A stretch of DNA of 64,000 bases from PALSA-1003 sp963791945 (GCA_963791945.1 CAWBUD010000002.1:992001-1056000); one strand, 5' to 3'; shown: positions 49,061-58,125, numbered from the stretch's first letter. A program made the numbers and translations. The notes: a model not told the origin generated them from the sequence alone.

Positions 49061-51151
49061 GTGCCGCTCGATTCTTCCACGCCGACCGCTCGAACCGTCG
49101 TTCGCGGCGCGTGCCCGCACGATTGCCCGGACACCTGCGCGCTCGAAGTGACGGTCGAAAACGGCCGCGCGATCAAGGTCGCGGGAGCGGCCGATCACCC
49201 GACCACGCAAGGCGTCCTCTGCACGAAAGTCGCCCGCTATCTCGATCGCACCTATTCAAGCGAGCGCGTGCTGCACCCGCTGCGCCGCGCCGGCAGGAAG
49301 GGAGCGAGCCGCTTCGAACGTATTAGCTGGGATGAGGCGCTCGACACCATCGCCGCGCGTTTCAGGGAGATCGGCGCCTCCGCCGACGGCCCGCAAGCCG
49401 TTCTTCCCTACAGCTATGCCGGGACGATGGGCCTGCTGCAGTACTGCTCGATGGACCGACGCTTCTTCCATCGGCTCGGCGCTTCGCTGCTCGATCGGAC
49501 GATCTGCGCGACGGCGGGCAAGGCGGGTTATGCGGCAACGATCGGCGCCTCGATCGGCACGGATCTCGAGCAGTTCGAGAACGCGAAACTGATCCTTATC
49601 TGGGGCTCGAACCCGATCGTTTCCAACCTGCACCTGTGGAACCGCGTGCAGGAAGCGAAGCGCCGCGGTGCAAAGCTGGTCGCCATCGATCCGTATCGCA
49701 GCCTCACTGCCGAGAAGTGTCAGCTGCACCTCGCGCCGCTGCCAGGTACCGATGCCGCGCTCGCGCTCGGGATGATGCATGTGCTGGTCGAGGAAGACCT
49801 GCTCGATCACGACTATATTGCACGCTACACGCTCGGCTTCGCTGCGCTCAAGGAGCGCGTGCGCGAATACCAGCCCGAGCGGGTCGCGCAAATCACGGGC
49901 TTGCAGGCGAACGAAGTCATCTCGCTCGCGCGCGACTACGGCACGATCAGGCCCGCGGTGATCCGCCTCAACTATGGGATGCAGCGGCACGCCGGAGGCG
50001 GGATGGCGATGCGCACGGCGGCGTGCCTGCCGGCTCTCGTCGGCGCCTGGCGCGATCCGGCCGGCGGCGCCCTCCTCTCCTCCAGCGGCAGCTATCCGGT
50101 CAACAACAAGGCGCTCGAGCGACCGGATCTCATCTGGAACAACCCGCGCACGATCAACATGTCGACGATCGGCGACGCGCTGCTCGACGCCAGGGACCCG
50201 CCGATCCGCGCCATCTACGTCTACAACTCGAATCCGGTCGCGGTGGCGCCCGAATCGTCGAAGGTCGCGGCCGGCTTCGCGCGCGAGGACCTGTTCTGCG
50301 TCGTGCACGACGTGTTTCTCACCGATACCGCCGATTACGCGGACATCGTCCTCCCCGCGACGACGCAGCTCGAGCACCTCGACGTTCACTCGTCCTATGG
50401 TCACCTCTATGTGCTGGCCAACAATCCGGCGATCGCGCCGCTTGGACAAGCCAAGCCGAACACCGAAGTTTTCCGGCTGCTCGCGGCGCGGATGGGCTTC
50501 GAGGAAGCGTGCTTCCGCCAGAGCGACGAGGAGATCGCGCGCGGCGCGTTCATCCCCGATCATCCGCGGGCGCAAGGGCTCGATTGGGCAAAGCTCAAGG
50601 CCGACGGCTGGCAGCGTCTGAACGTGCCCTCGCCGTTCGCGCCCTTCGCGGAGGGCAATTTTCCCACGCCGTCGGGGAAGTGCGAGTTCTATTCCGAGAC
50701 GCTCGCGCGCCAGGGAATCGATCCGCTTCCGAGCTACACGCCGCCGCGCGAATCGGTCGCGAGCAATCCGACGCTCGCCCGCCGCTACCCTTTGGCGATG
50801 ATCTCGCCGCCCGCCCGGCATGCGCTCAACTCGACCTTCGCCAATCTTGCCGTCTTTCTCGAGCATGAACGCACCCCCTGGCTGGAGATCCATCCCGACG
50901 ACGCTGCCGCGCGGAACATCGCGAGCGGAGACACGGTGCGCGTTCGCAACGATCGCGGCGAGCTCACCCTCACGGCGCGCGTAAGCGACCGGGCACGTCC
51001 CGGCGTCGTGGTGGCGCTCTCCATCTGGTGGCGGAAGCTCTCGCCCGATGGCCACAACGCCAATGCCCTCACCGGCCAGGCGCTGACCGACCTGGGGCGC
51101 GCGGCAACGTTTTACGACTGCCTGGTCGAAGTCGAGCTCCCGGGCGAGTGA
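49061..51151 (+). CDS. Molybdopterin oxidoreductase, cytoplasmic, with 4Fe-4S
   Basis: 696 residues from GTG 49061 with a GGAGC site. The N-terminal cluster motif is RGACPHDCPDTCALEVTVEN followed by QGVLCTKVARYLD (Cys-x3-Cys-x3-Cys...Cys). The DMSO-reductase-type catalytic domain follows (FERISWDEALDTIAARFREI, IWGSNPIVSNLHLW, NPVAVAPESSKV), ending in the molybdopterin dinucleotide-binding barrel (ARNIASGDTVRVRNDRGELT). There is no Tat signal, so it is cytoplasmic. Related proteins include formate dehydrogenase-like and biotin sulfoxide reductase-like enzymes; the substrate is unclear. No small electron-transfer subunit adjoins it. Confidence 0.9.
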   Translation: MPLDSSTPTARTVVRGACPHDCPDTCALEVTVENGRAIKVAGAADHPTTQGVLCTKVARYLDRTYSSERVLHPLRRAGRKGASRFERISWDEALDTIAARFREIGASADGPQAVLPYSYAGTMGLLQYCSMDRRFFHRLGASLLDRTICATAGKAGYAATIGASIGTDLEQFENAKLILIWGSNPIVSNLHLWNRVQEAKRRGAKLVAIDPYRSLTAEKCQLHLAPLPGTDAALALGMMHVLVEEDLLDHDYIARYTLGFAALKERVREYQPERVAQITGLQANEVISLARDYGTIRPAVIRLNYGMQRHAGGGMAMRTAACLPALVGAWRDPAGGALLSSSGSYPVNNKALERPDLIWNNPRTINMSTIGDALLDARDPPIRAIYVYNSNPVAVAPESSKVAAGFAREDLFCVVHDVFLTDTADYADIVLPATTQLEHLDVHSSYGHLYVLANNPAIAPLGQAKPNTEVFRLLAARMGFEEACFRQSDEEIARGAFIPDHPRAQGLDWAKLKADGWQRLNVPSPFAPFAEGNFPTPSGKCEFYSETLARQGIDPLPSYTPPRESVASNPTLARRYPLAMISPPARHALNSTFANLAVFLEHERTPWLEIHPDDAAARNIASGDTVRVRNDRGELTLTARVSDRARPGVVVALSIWWRKLSPDGHNANALTGQALTDLGRAATFYDCLVEVELPGE

Positions 51152-51228
51152 AGAGCGGCGCCGGCCGATTGCCTCGCCGTATCGGCGGATAGGATCTGCG
51201 CTGGCCTGCCGAAGCGGGCGCGGAAGGC

Positions 51229-52098
51229 TCAGCGTCGTCTTGCTCGTGCGAAGTACGTTGTCGTCGCTTGCCGCAACTGGTCCCGCAACCGTGCGAAGCT
51301 CGGCAGCTGATTCACGGTCTTTCGGGCCAGCAGCGCCACCGGGCGGCTGACGGCGGGCAGCTCGCGATAACAGGTGCGACCGAGCCTCGTTTCCAGAGCC
51401 AGGCCCAGCGGTACCAAGCCGTCGCCGAACCCTGCCCTGACCATCTGGATCGCCGCGCTGAAAGACTCGACGGGAATCAGCGGGCGACTCAGCAGCGCGG
51501 GGCAATTCGCCTGGATGAGCGGCTCGATCGCCTTCCACGCTGCGGCGGTCGTTTCGATCGTTATCAGCGGCGCGTTCCTGCTTGCTCTGCCGGCAAGGCG
51601 CGCGTTCACCATCACCATCGGCTCCTCGACGAGCGGATGATGAATCAGATCCGTCGCCCCCAGAGGATCCGTACAAAGACCCAGGTGATAGCGGCCCAGC
51701 CGCACGCTCTCGACGACCAGTACGCTCCGGTGCGAGTGCAGGTCCATGCCGATGCCGTTCAAACTCTCGAGGGCGCGACGCAGGACCGGCGGTCCCCAGG
51801 AAGATGCGATCGAGTCGGCCAGGGCAAGGGAGAAGTGGGTAATGCCGCCGTTCTCGCCGGGCGTCTTAAGCCCTCGCAACTCGGCAACCAGCGGCCGCGC
51901 GCGCTCCAGAAAGTCGACCCCCCGCGGAGTGAGGCGCAGTCTGCGGCCCTCGGGCTCCACGATCCGGTATCCGAGCTCCTCCTGCAGCGCGCGAATGCGT
52001 TTGCTGACCGCCGACTGGGTTAGCCGCAGTCTTACGGCCGCTTCGCTCACGGTTCCGAACCGCTGCAGCGCAAGCAGGGCATCGATGCCGCTCAACAT
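51229..52098 (-). CDS. LysR-family transcriptional regulator
   Basis: 289 residues. The N-terminal winged helix is standard: LLALQRFGTVSEAAVRLRLT then QSAVSKRIRALQEELGYRIV. The co-inducer domain follows with two Rossmann-like lobes; the C-terminal lobe begins near IPVESFSAAIQMVRAGFGDG. It is divergent from two small genes across a 118-base A/T-rich gap (52099-52216). That gap contains ATATTCTCAATAC and GGATATTAGTCC stretches, where a LysR box could lie. Target genes are probably the divergent pair or the molybdopterin oxidoreductase. Confidence 0.9.
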   Translation of the reverse strand: MLSGIDALLALQRFGTVSEAAVRLRLTQSAVSKRIRALQEELGYRIVEPEGRRLRLTPRGVDFLERARPLVAELRGLKTPGENGGITHFSLALADSIASSWGPPVLRRALESLNGIGMDLHSHRSVLVVESVRLGRYHLGLCTDPLGATDLIHHPLVEEPMVMVNARLAGRASRNAPLITIETTAAAWKAIEPLIQANCPALLSRPLIPVESFSAAIQMVRAGFGDGLVPLGLALETRLGRTCYRELPAVSRPVALLARKTVNQLPSFARLRDQLRQATTTYFARARRR

Positions 52099-52216
52099 AT
52101 TCTCAATACTACTGGATATTAGTCCTATTATTCCCTTTTATTCTTGATTAGCCAAGGCGATACTTGCCGGCACCGAACCCAGCGACAGCGCCCTTCCGTC
52201 ATCGCGAGACCGTCTC

Positions 52217-52546
52217 ATGACGACCAACCCCCAGGAAAGCATCGCCGCCCTCTGGGCCGAGCTCAAGGAACACCTCGAAGCCCGGTTCCGAGAATTGAAC
52301 GATGAGATCCGGCACTATCCCACCCCCATCGCGCGTTGCGACGATCAGCTCACCAAGCTGATCGAACAAAGGGACCACGCGAGAGCCAAGCTCGAGCGGG
52401 CGGACGCGGCCGACCCGGCGCGCTCGTCGTCCGCCGTTCCTCTGTCGATAGGAACCCTCGATGGTTTTCTCAGCGACGATCCTTCCGACGAAACCGAGTT
52501 CGAGATTCGGTCGCGATTGCGGGCCGTTCTTCTCGCCAAAAACTGA
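52217..52546 (+). CDS. Hypothetical protein, 109 aa
   Basis: 109 residues, highly charged and helical (ESIAALWAELKEHLEARFRE, QLTKLIEQRDHARAKLERAD), with a possible short coiled coil. There is no signal peptide or known motif. It is separated by only 3 bases from the next gene, a small membrane protein, and both are divergent from the LysR gene. I do not recognise it. Confidence 0.6.
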   Translation: MTTNPQESIAALWAELKEHLEARFRELNDEIRHYPTPIARCDDQLTKLIEQRDHARAKLERADAADPARSSSAVPLSIGTLDGFLSDDPSDETEFEIRSRLRAVLLAKN

Positions 52547-52549
52547 CCC

Positions 52550-52978
52550 ATGGCCATTCGTTTTCTGAAGATCGCAGTCATCTACCTCCAGGTCGGCGTG
52601 GCGAGCGGTCTTATCATGGGGCTCACTCATCATTTCGAGTACGCACCGGTGCATGCGCATCTCAATTTGCTCGGATGGGCGTCGCTGGGCCTGGCGGGCC
52701 TCGTCTATCGCCTCTATCCCGAAGCGGAGGCAACGCGGCTTGCCCAGGTGCATTTCTGGCTGCACAACCTCGGGTTGCCGCCGTTCATGGTGAGCTTGTT
52801 CGCCCTCCGAGCCGGCCATGCATCCGTCGAACCGATGGTCGGGATCGCTGCGGCAATCGTCTTCCTGGGGATCCTCGCGTTCGTGATCAATGTGCTGCGC
52901 AGCATCGGCTCCGGTGCTGCGGCAAATCCGCGGCAGGTTCGATTCCTCCCGTCGCTCCCCATCTCGGAATGGAAGTGA
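52550..52978 (+). CDS. Small heme-copper oxidase subunit I-like membrane protein
   Basis: 142 residues with four membrane helices. Helix 1 is FLKIAVIYLQVGVASGLIMG, followed by THHFEYAPVHAHLNLLGWAS with paired histidines, then QVHFWLHNLGLPPFMVSLFA and GIAAAIVFLGILAFVINVL. The HxH and HFWLHN patterns resemble a fragment of cytochrome oxidase subunit I (FixN/NorB type), and free-standing four-helix proteins of this type are common in proteobacteria. They cannot be full oxidases; a heme-binding or sensor role is possible but unproven. Confidence 0.7.
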   Translation: MAIRFLKIAVIYLQVGVASGLIMGLTHHFEYAPVHAHLNLLGWASLGLAGLVYRLYPEAEATRLAQVHFWLHNLGLPPFMVSLFALRAGHASVEPMVGIAAAIVFLGILAFVINVLRSIGSGAAANPRQVRFLPSLPISEWK

Positions 52979-53221
52979 GCGGCGTCGGATTCCCCTGACT
53001 GCAGAGGGTGCTCGACGCGGCTTCCGGCAGCACCTTTGCTCGGGGTTGACCGGGACAGGGAGAGTGTAATGGCCGCGAAACGTGGTGGCGGCCACAAAGG
53101 ATTGCGTCCTGTCCCGGTAGCGCCTCTCTTAAGCCCAGTCAAGCCGCGCATTCACGGGCGGCTCCGCGCGCCACGGGATAGAATTCGCTCCTTTCCGAGC
53201 ATCGAATGCCGACTAGAGCCA

Positions 53222-54712
53222 ATGGCGGAACCTACATCCACCCCCCCGACCGAAGAAGCCAAGAAGCGGCTCCGCGAGAAGGTCGACAAGCTGCTCGCGC
53301 AGGACCCTTATCGGAGCACAGGAAGCATCGGGCTGAACGGCCGGACGCTCAAATACCGGGCGGTGGCCGGCTTCGTCCCGGTCAACGCCGGCGGGCTCGA
53401 CGACAAGCGCGGTGAACCTGAAGCGGCGGTGTTCACGACGTCCTATTTTCTGGAGGACGCCGATCCGAAGACGCGGCCCGTGTGCTTCGTGTTCAACGGC
53501 GGGCCAGGCTCAGCTTCGATCTGGCTGCACCTCGGCGCGCTCGGGCCCAAGCGCGTCGCGATCCGCGAGGACGGCACCATGCCGGCGCCGCCGTACACGG
53601 TCACCGACAACGATGACTCCTGGTTCGAGCACTTCGACCTCGTCTTCGTCGATCCTCCGCACACCGGCTATTCGATCACGTCGAGCGAAGAGGCGCGCAA
53701 GAAGATGCTCTCCGTCGACGGCGACGTCGACGCCCTCGCGGAATGCATCCGTGCATGGCTCGGGCAGCATCACCGGTGGGGCTCCGCGCTCTACCTGGTC
53801 GGGGAAAGCTACGGCACGACGCGGGGCGCAGCGCTCGCCGAGAAGCTCCAGGAGATCGGCGTCGCGCTTTCCGGGCTGGTGCTCGTTTCCTGCGCGATGG
53901 ACCTGCAGAGCATCGTCTTCACGCCGCGCAACGACCTGCCCTACGCGCTCTTCCTGCCCGGCTTCGCGTGCGTGGCGCAGTACCACGGCAAGCTCTCGGG
54001 CGCGCTCGCCGAGACGCCTGCGGCCGCGCGCGCGGCGGCTGAGAAATTCGTGGCGGAGGACTACCTCGGCGCGTTGCACGCCGGCGCGCGCCTGTCGAAT
54101 GACGCGCGGCGTCGCATGGTGAAGCGCATCGCCGAGCTCACGGGCCTCGCGCCCGCGCTCGTCGACGAGAAGAACCTGCGCATCAGCGATCACACGTTCT
54201 TCTTCGAGCTCCTGCGCGACCGGGGCCGGATCGTCGGACGGCTCGAAGCGCGGGTCACCGGACCGATGGCCGCCAGCCGGACGCGCGACTGGGAGTTCGA
54301 TCCGGGGATCGAGGCGATCGCGGCGCCGTACACGATGGCGGCGCACGCGTACATGAGCGAGAACCTCGGCGTCGATATCCGCGACCGCTACGAGATCCTC
54401 AACATGGATGCCCACAAGCAATGGAACTGGAACCGGGGCGAGCAGAAAGGCAACGGCTTCGCGTGCACCAGCCCGGATCTCTCGCGCGCGCTCCGCCGCA
54501 ATCCGCACCTGCGCGTGCTCGTGGCGAGCGGGCATTACGACCTGGGCACGCCGTACAGCGCCAGCGACTGGTCGGTCGCGCAGCTCGACGTGCCGGCCGA
54601 CGTGCTCGCTCGCGTCGAGCACCATTATTACGACGCGGGGCACATGATGTACACGCGCGAGACCGACATGCGCAAGTTGAAGCGCGATCTCGCAGGCTGG
54701 CTCGCCCGCTGA
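53222..54712 (+). CDS. Serine carboxypeptidase-like S10 peptidase
   Basis: 496 residues from ATG 53222. The S10 fold is complete: oxyanion glycines in FNGGPGSASIWLHLGALGPK, nucleophile in YLVGESYGTTRGAALAEKL, aspartate in SGHYDLGTPYSASDW and histidine in YYDAGHMMYTRETDM. Bacterial members of this family are usually exported, but no signal peptide is visible here, so it may be cytoplasmic or the start may be misplaced. They act as acid carboxypeptidases or acyltransferases. The gene is convergent with the LexA-like gene, 20 bases away. Confidence 0.9.
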   Translation: MAEPTSTPPTEEAKKRLREKVDKLLAQDPYRSTGSIGLNGRTLKYRAVAGFVPVNAGGLDDKRGEPEAAVFTTSYFLEDADPKTRPVCFVFNGGPGSASIWLHLGALGPKRVAIREDGTMPAPPYTVTDNDDSWFEHFDLVFVDPPHTGYSITSSEEARKKMLSVDGDVDALAECIRAWLGQHHRWGSALYLVGESYGTTRGAALAEKLQEIGVALSGLVLVSCAMDLQSIVFTPRNDLPYALFLPGFACVAQYHGKLSGALAETPAAARAAAEKFVAEDYLGALHAGARLSNDARRRMVKRIAELTGLAPALVDEKNLRISDHTFFFELLRDRGRIVGRLEARVTGPMAASRTRDWEFDPGIEAIAAPYTMAAHAYMSENLGVDIRDRYEILNMDAHKQWNWNRGEQKGNGFACTSPDLSRALRRNPHLRVLVASGHYDLGTPYSASDWSVAQLDVPADVLARVEHHYYDAGHMMYTRETDMRKLKRDLAGWLAR

Positions 54713-54732
54713 GGCTATGGCCGCAGCGCCGA

Positions 54733-55308
54733 TCAGGTCTTGCGGACCAGCCCCACCATTACGCCGAAGATCTCCAGCGCGCCCTCCGGCCGGACGACGG
54801 GATAGGCCTTGTTCTCCGGGCGAAGGATGAACCGCCCGCGCTCGAGGTCGAGCCGCTTCAACGTGAACTGATTGTCGACGATCGCCACGACGATCTCGCC
54901 GCGCCGCGCGGTCGTGCGTTTCTCGACCACCGCGAGATCGCCGTCGAGGATGCCTGCATCCTGCATCGAATCGCCCTTCACCCGCACCAGGACGGTCTGC
55001 GAGGGCCGCTCGATCAGGTAGTCGTCGAGGGTCAGCACGTCGGACGGCGCGTCCTCGATCGGATTCGGCAAGCCTGCGTGCACCGGCGAATCCGCAAGCG
55101 GACGCTGGAAGAAGCGGCTCGTCGGCGCGAGCCTCCGGTCGGGCGTCGATTCGAGAAACCCAGCGAGCTTCAGCCGCGCCACCAGCGCGGCGACCGAGGA
55201 CTTGGAGCGCAAACCAAGCAGGCCGCCGATCGATGCGTAGGACGGCAGCGCATGATGACGCGCGTAGTAGTCCTGCAGCGAAGCCAGGTAGGAACGATCG
55301 TTCGACAT
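54733..55308 (-). CDS. LexA-like self-cleaving repressor
   Basis: 191 residues. The N-terminal winged helix spans about 1-55 (LPSYASIGGLLGLRSKSSVA, ALVARLKLAGFLE). The C-terminal S24 protease domain has the catalytic serine at 114 (VKGDSMQDAGI) and lysine at 151 (VDNQFTLKRLD), 37 residues apart as in E. coli LexA. The cleavable Ala-Gly bond is residues 78-79 (SPVHAGLP). It is a shortened, non-canonical LexA (LexA2 type). Its promoter overlaps a perfect operator and a second copy of the operator lies in codons 2-6, so it should repress itself and the divergent nuclease gene and be inactivated by RecA after DNA damage. Confidence 0.93.
   Translation of the reverse strand: MSNDRSYLASLQDYYARHHALPSYASIGGLLGLRSKSSVAALVARLKLAGFLESTPDRRLAPTSRFFQRPLADSPVHAGLPNPIEDAPSDVLTLDDYLIERPSQTVLVRVKGDSMQDAGILDGDLAVVEKRTTARRGEIVVAIVDNQFTLKRLDLERGRFILRPENKAYPVVRPEGALEIFGVMVGLVRKT
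55292..55303. promoter_or_regulatory. LexA-like operator 2 (inside the repressor gene start)
   Basis: Perfect palindrome GAACGATCGTTC, covering part of codons 2-6 of the LexA-like gene (Ser-Asn-Asp-Arg-Ser). It shares its 12-base core exactly with the operator at 55321-55336. The form CGAAC-N4-GTTCG matches the SOS box known from Gram-positive bacteria rather than the enteric CTGT-N8-ACAG box. Confidence 0.75.
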
Positions 55309-55314
55309 GGGTGT

Positions 55315-55343
55315 AGACTAACGAACGATCGTTCGTCCGTCAA
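55315..55343 (-). promoter_or_regulatory. Predicted promoter of the LexA-like gene with operator in the spacer
   Basis: On the minus strand TTGACG (55343-55338) and TAGTCT (55320-55315) are separated by 17 bases, and 16 of those are the palindrome ACGAACGATCGTTCGT (55321-55336). A repressor bound there would block RNA polymerase. The predicted transcription start falls at about 55308, on the start codon, so the messenger may be leaderless. Confidence 0.7.
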
Positions 55344-55345
55344 GC

Positions 55346-56764
55346 ATGCTCGCCCCGGCCGTCGCCTTCGTCGATCTCGAGACCACCGGCATGACCGCCG
55401 CGGAGGATCGCGTCACCGACGTGGGCATCGTGCGGGTCGAAGGCGAGACGGTCAGCGAATGGAGCACCCTCGTCGATCCGGAGTGCAGCATTCCGGCGGG
55501 GATCCAGGCGCTCACCGGGATCACCAACGCGATGGTCGCGCGCGCGCCGACCTTCGAGCGCATCGCCGACGAAATCGCGGATCGGATCGCTGGGTGCCTG
55601 ATGGTCGCCCACAACGCCCGGTTCGATTACGGCTTTCTCAAGCACGAATTCGCCCGGCTAGGGCGCTCGTTCACGTCCAGAGTGCTCTGCACGGTCAAGC
55701 TGTCGCGGCGGTTGTATCCAGAGACCGGCCCGCATCACCTCGATGCGCTGATCGAGCGGCACGGTTTGTCCGCGCCCGTCCGCCATCGAGCGCTCGCCGA
55801 CGCGCGAGTTCTCTGGTCGTTCGTCCAGGCCGTGCATCGCGACAAGCCGCTCGAGGAAATCGAGCTCGCGGTGCGCCGCATTCTGAGGACGCCGAGCCTC
55901 CCCCCGCAGCTCGCGCCTGACGCACTCGACGCCATTCCCGAATCACCTGGCGTGTACCGATTCTACGGCTTGAACGCACTGCCGTTGTACGTCGGCAAGA
56001 GCGTGAACCTGCGTGAGCGCGTAGCCGCGCATTTCTCGTCCGATTATCGCAGCGCCAACGACCAGCGTCTGTCGGCCGAGATCACGCGCATCGAATTCGA
56101 GGAAAGCGCGGGCGAGCTCGGAGCGCTGCTCCGCGAGTCGCAGCTCGTGAAAAGCCTGCTGCCCGCCTACAACCAGCGGCTGAGAAAGCGTGCGGACATG
56201 GTTGCGTTATCGATCGGAGCGGAGCCCGGCCCGCCCTCGTACGTCCGTTCCCCCGATATCGATCCTGGCGCACTGGACGATCTCTACGGTCCGTTCGCCT
56301 CCCGCCGCCAGGCTCGCGAGACGTTGCGTCAGTTGGCGCGTAAGTCGGCGCTCTGCTGGGCCGCGCTCGATCTGGACCGCCGCGTCGGGCCGTGCTTCGC
56401 GCGCCAGCTCAAGCGCTGCGCGGGCGCGTGTGTGGGCGCCGAGACGCCCTGCGCGCATCACGCGCGGCTGCGAGAGGCTTTGTCCGGGCTCGCCATGAAG
56501 CGCTGGCCGTATCCCGGGTTGGTGGGAGTGCGCGAAACCTCGCCTATCGATCGGCGCACCGAGGTGCATGTCTTTCGCGATTGGTGCTGGCTCGGCACGG
56601 CGCGTGACGACGCTGAGCTCGGCGCGATGGTCGATACGCCACCTCGCGCGGAGTTCGATCTCGACATTTACAGGCTGCTCCTGCGCAGGCTAGGCCGCGC
56701 AAGGCTCATACGGCTGGGAAAGGCAGCGGAGCATGGAGCGGAGCGTGAAGATAGCGGTCTGTGA
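55346..56764 (+). CDS. DnaQ exonuclease - GIY-YIG (Cho/UvrC-like) endonuclease fusion
   Basis: 472 residues. Residues 1-175 form a DEDDh exonuclease: FVDLETTGMTAAEDRVTDVG, then VAHNARFDYGFLKHEF and HRALADARVLWSF. Residues ~195-285 form a GIY-YIG domain: ESPGVYRFYGLNALPLYVGK then SVNLRERVAAHF, as in the N-terminus of UvrC and in Cho. A Cys-rich helical segment (~350-395, CFARQLKRCAGACVGAETPC) resembles the UvrC interdomain region. This architecture is known from betaproteobacteria and others as an excision-repair endonuclease variant. Being divergent from a LexA-like gene with shared operators, it should be part of the DNA-damage response. Confidence 0.92.
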   Translation: MLAPAVAFVDLETTGMTAAEDRVTDVGIVRVEGETVSEWSTLVDPECSIPAGIQALTGITNAMVARAPTFERIADEIADRIAGCLMVAHNARFDYGFLKHEFARLGRSFTSRVLCTVKLSRRLYPETGPHHLDALIERHGLSAPVRHRALADARVLWSFVQAVHRDKPLEEIELAVRRILRTPSLPPQLAPDALDAIPESPGVYRFYGLNALPLYVGKSVNLRERVAAHFSSDYRSANDQRLSAEITRIEFEESAGELGALLRESQLVKSLLPAYNQRLRKRADMVALSIGAEPGPPSYVRSPDIDPGALDDLYGPFASRRQARETLRQLARKSALCWAALDLDRRVGPCFARQLKRCAGACVGAETPCAHHARLREALSGLAMKRWPYPGLVGVRETSPIDRRTEVHVFRDWCWLGTARDDAELGAMVDTPPRAEFDLDIYRLLLRRLGRARLIRLGKAAEHGAEREDSGL

Positions 56765-56815
56765 AGCGCGCTGCGCGCAGAGGCCGCGCGCGTCGGGAGA
56801 CTGCGACCGCGGATC

Positions 56816-56995
56816 CTATTTCCGACTGCGCGCAGGTCGGCCCGTCACCCCGCCGGCGAGCGCCGCGACGAACAAGCCGAGCGAAACGCCAAACGCGATC
56901 TGACCGACGGCCGGCGCATCCGCCGCGCTCGCCGCCGCACACGCTGCCACGCCCAGCACGAAAAGGACCGAAAAAACGAGTACGTATCGAAGCAT
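56816..56995 (-). CDS. Small membrane protein related to DUF1328 (59 aa)
   Basis: 59 residues from ATG 56995: MLRYVLVFSVLFVLGVAACA then a short linker and GQIAFGVSLGLFVAALAGGV, ending in a basic tail (TGRPARSRK). Two membrane helices and the MLRYxLVF start recall DUF1328/YtjA-family peptides, which are linked to cell-envelope stress and have no known enzymatic role. No neighbour on the same strand. The match is from pattern only, with no strong ribosome site. Confidence 0.55.
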   Translation of the reverse strand: MLRYVLVFSVLFVLGVAACAAASAADAPAVGQIAFGVSLGLFVAALAGGVTGRPARSRK

Positions 56996-57282
56996 GCTCT
57001 GGCGCGGATCACATGACCTTCACGCGCAGCCTCATGATCGGCTCAGCGCGCAGCTTCGACAATCCGGCGCGCGCTGAAACTGCTGTAAGCGTCCCGGAAG
57101 ACAACGTAGGACGACTGCGGGCAGCACCGCCAATTCATCGCTGATGACCGGGCTGGCGTTCCGGCGGCTTGGTTATCCGACGCCCGCCCTGCTGTCCTAC
57201 AAAAAGATCAGCGGTCGTCTGATTGCGTCGCCGTCTGGAGACAGGATACTTCCGGACACCCGAAGACAAAGGGCTCGAGGCG

Positions 57283-57972
57283 GTGATCGGTGTCGTGATT
57301 CCCGTGCACAACGAGGCGATGCTCCTGGGCGAATGCCTGGAAGCCGTCGCCCGCGCGGCTCGCGATGCGCGGCTCGAGCACGAGCCTGTCGACGTCGTGG
57401 TGGTGCTCGATGCGTGCACCGACCGGTCGGCCGCGGTTGCCGTCCGCCACGGCGCCCAGATCGTGTCGCTGAACGCCCGTTGCGTTGGCGCGGCGCGCGC
57501 GCTCGGAGCTTCCTTCGTCCTCGACTCGGGCGCGCGCTGGATCGCATTCACCGATGCCGACAGCCTGGTGCCGCCCGACTGGCTTGCCGCACAACTCGCC
57601 GCCGGTGCCGACGCCGTCTGCGGACCCGTCTGGATCGAAGACTGGTCGGCGCATCCCTATGGGGTCCGGGAGCGCTTCCTCGAGCGTTACGCGCGAGCCG
57701 GAGACTTCCACGTCCACGGCGCCAATCTGGGACTGTCGGCGGCGGCGTACCGCCGAGCGGGTGGTTTTCAGCCGCTGCGCCAAGGCGACGATGCGGCACT
57801 GGTCGCATCTCTCGTAACCCTCGGCGAATGCGTGGCGCTCAACGCCGCGCCGCGAGTGTTCACAAGCGCGCGGTGGGAAACCACGATCGAAGGGGGGTTC
57901 GCGTCCATGCTGGGCGAGATGCGGGAGACTTGTCTGGCAGAACTGGCGGCGCCTGCGTCGGTCGCCGCCTGA
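57283..57972 (+). CDS. Family 2 glycosyltransferase
   Basis: 229 residues from GTG 57283, preceded by GAGG; a TTG at 57223 in the same frame would add 20 residues. The GT-A fold begins IGVVIPVHNEAMLLGECLEA and holds the sugar-nucleotide loop VVVVLDACTDRSAAVA and the metal-binding DADS in WIAFTDADSLVPPDWLA. The C-terminus includes FHVHGANLGLSAAAYRRAGG and the acceptor-site RQGDDAALVASL. It lacks membrane helices, unlike cellulose synthases. It probably adds a hexose to a glycolipid or carotenoid-like acceptor, but neither is evident nearby. Confidence 0.85.
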   Translation: MIGVVIPVHNEAMLLGECLEAVARAARDARLEHEPVDVVVVLDACTDRSAAVAVRHGAQIVSLNARCVGAARALGASFVLDSGARWIAFTDADSLVPPDWLAAQLAAGADAVCGPVWIEDWSAHPYGVRERFLERYARAGDFHVHGANLGLSAAAYRRAGGFQPLRQGDDAALVASLVTLGECVALNAAPRVFTSARWETTIEGGFASMLGEMRETCLAELAAPASVAA

Positions 57973-58113
57973 AATTTGCGGCAGCAGCCCGGCGCCTTCG
58001 CCTGTCGCACGGGGAAGCGAGGGCCATGTGCGATCGCCCTCACGGGCCATTCGGGACGCCGTCCGGAGGTTGTTGCTCGCCGTCGATCTGCGCGACGCTG
58101 ACTAAGGCCAGAA

Positions 58114-58125
58114 ACATATTGCACT
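58114..58125 (+). repeat. Left terminal inverted repeat of the IS
   Basis: ACATATTGCACT, an exact inverse match of 59186-59197. It overlaps the 5' arm of a hairpin that covers the transposase ribosome site. Confidence 0.7.
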
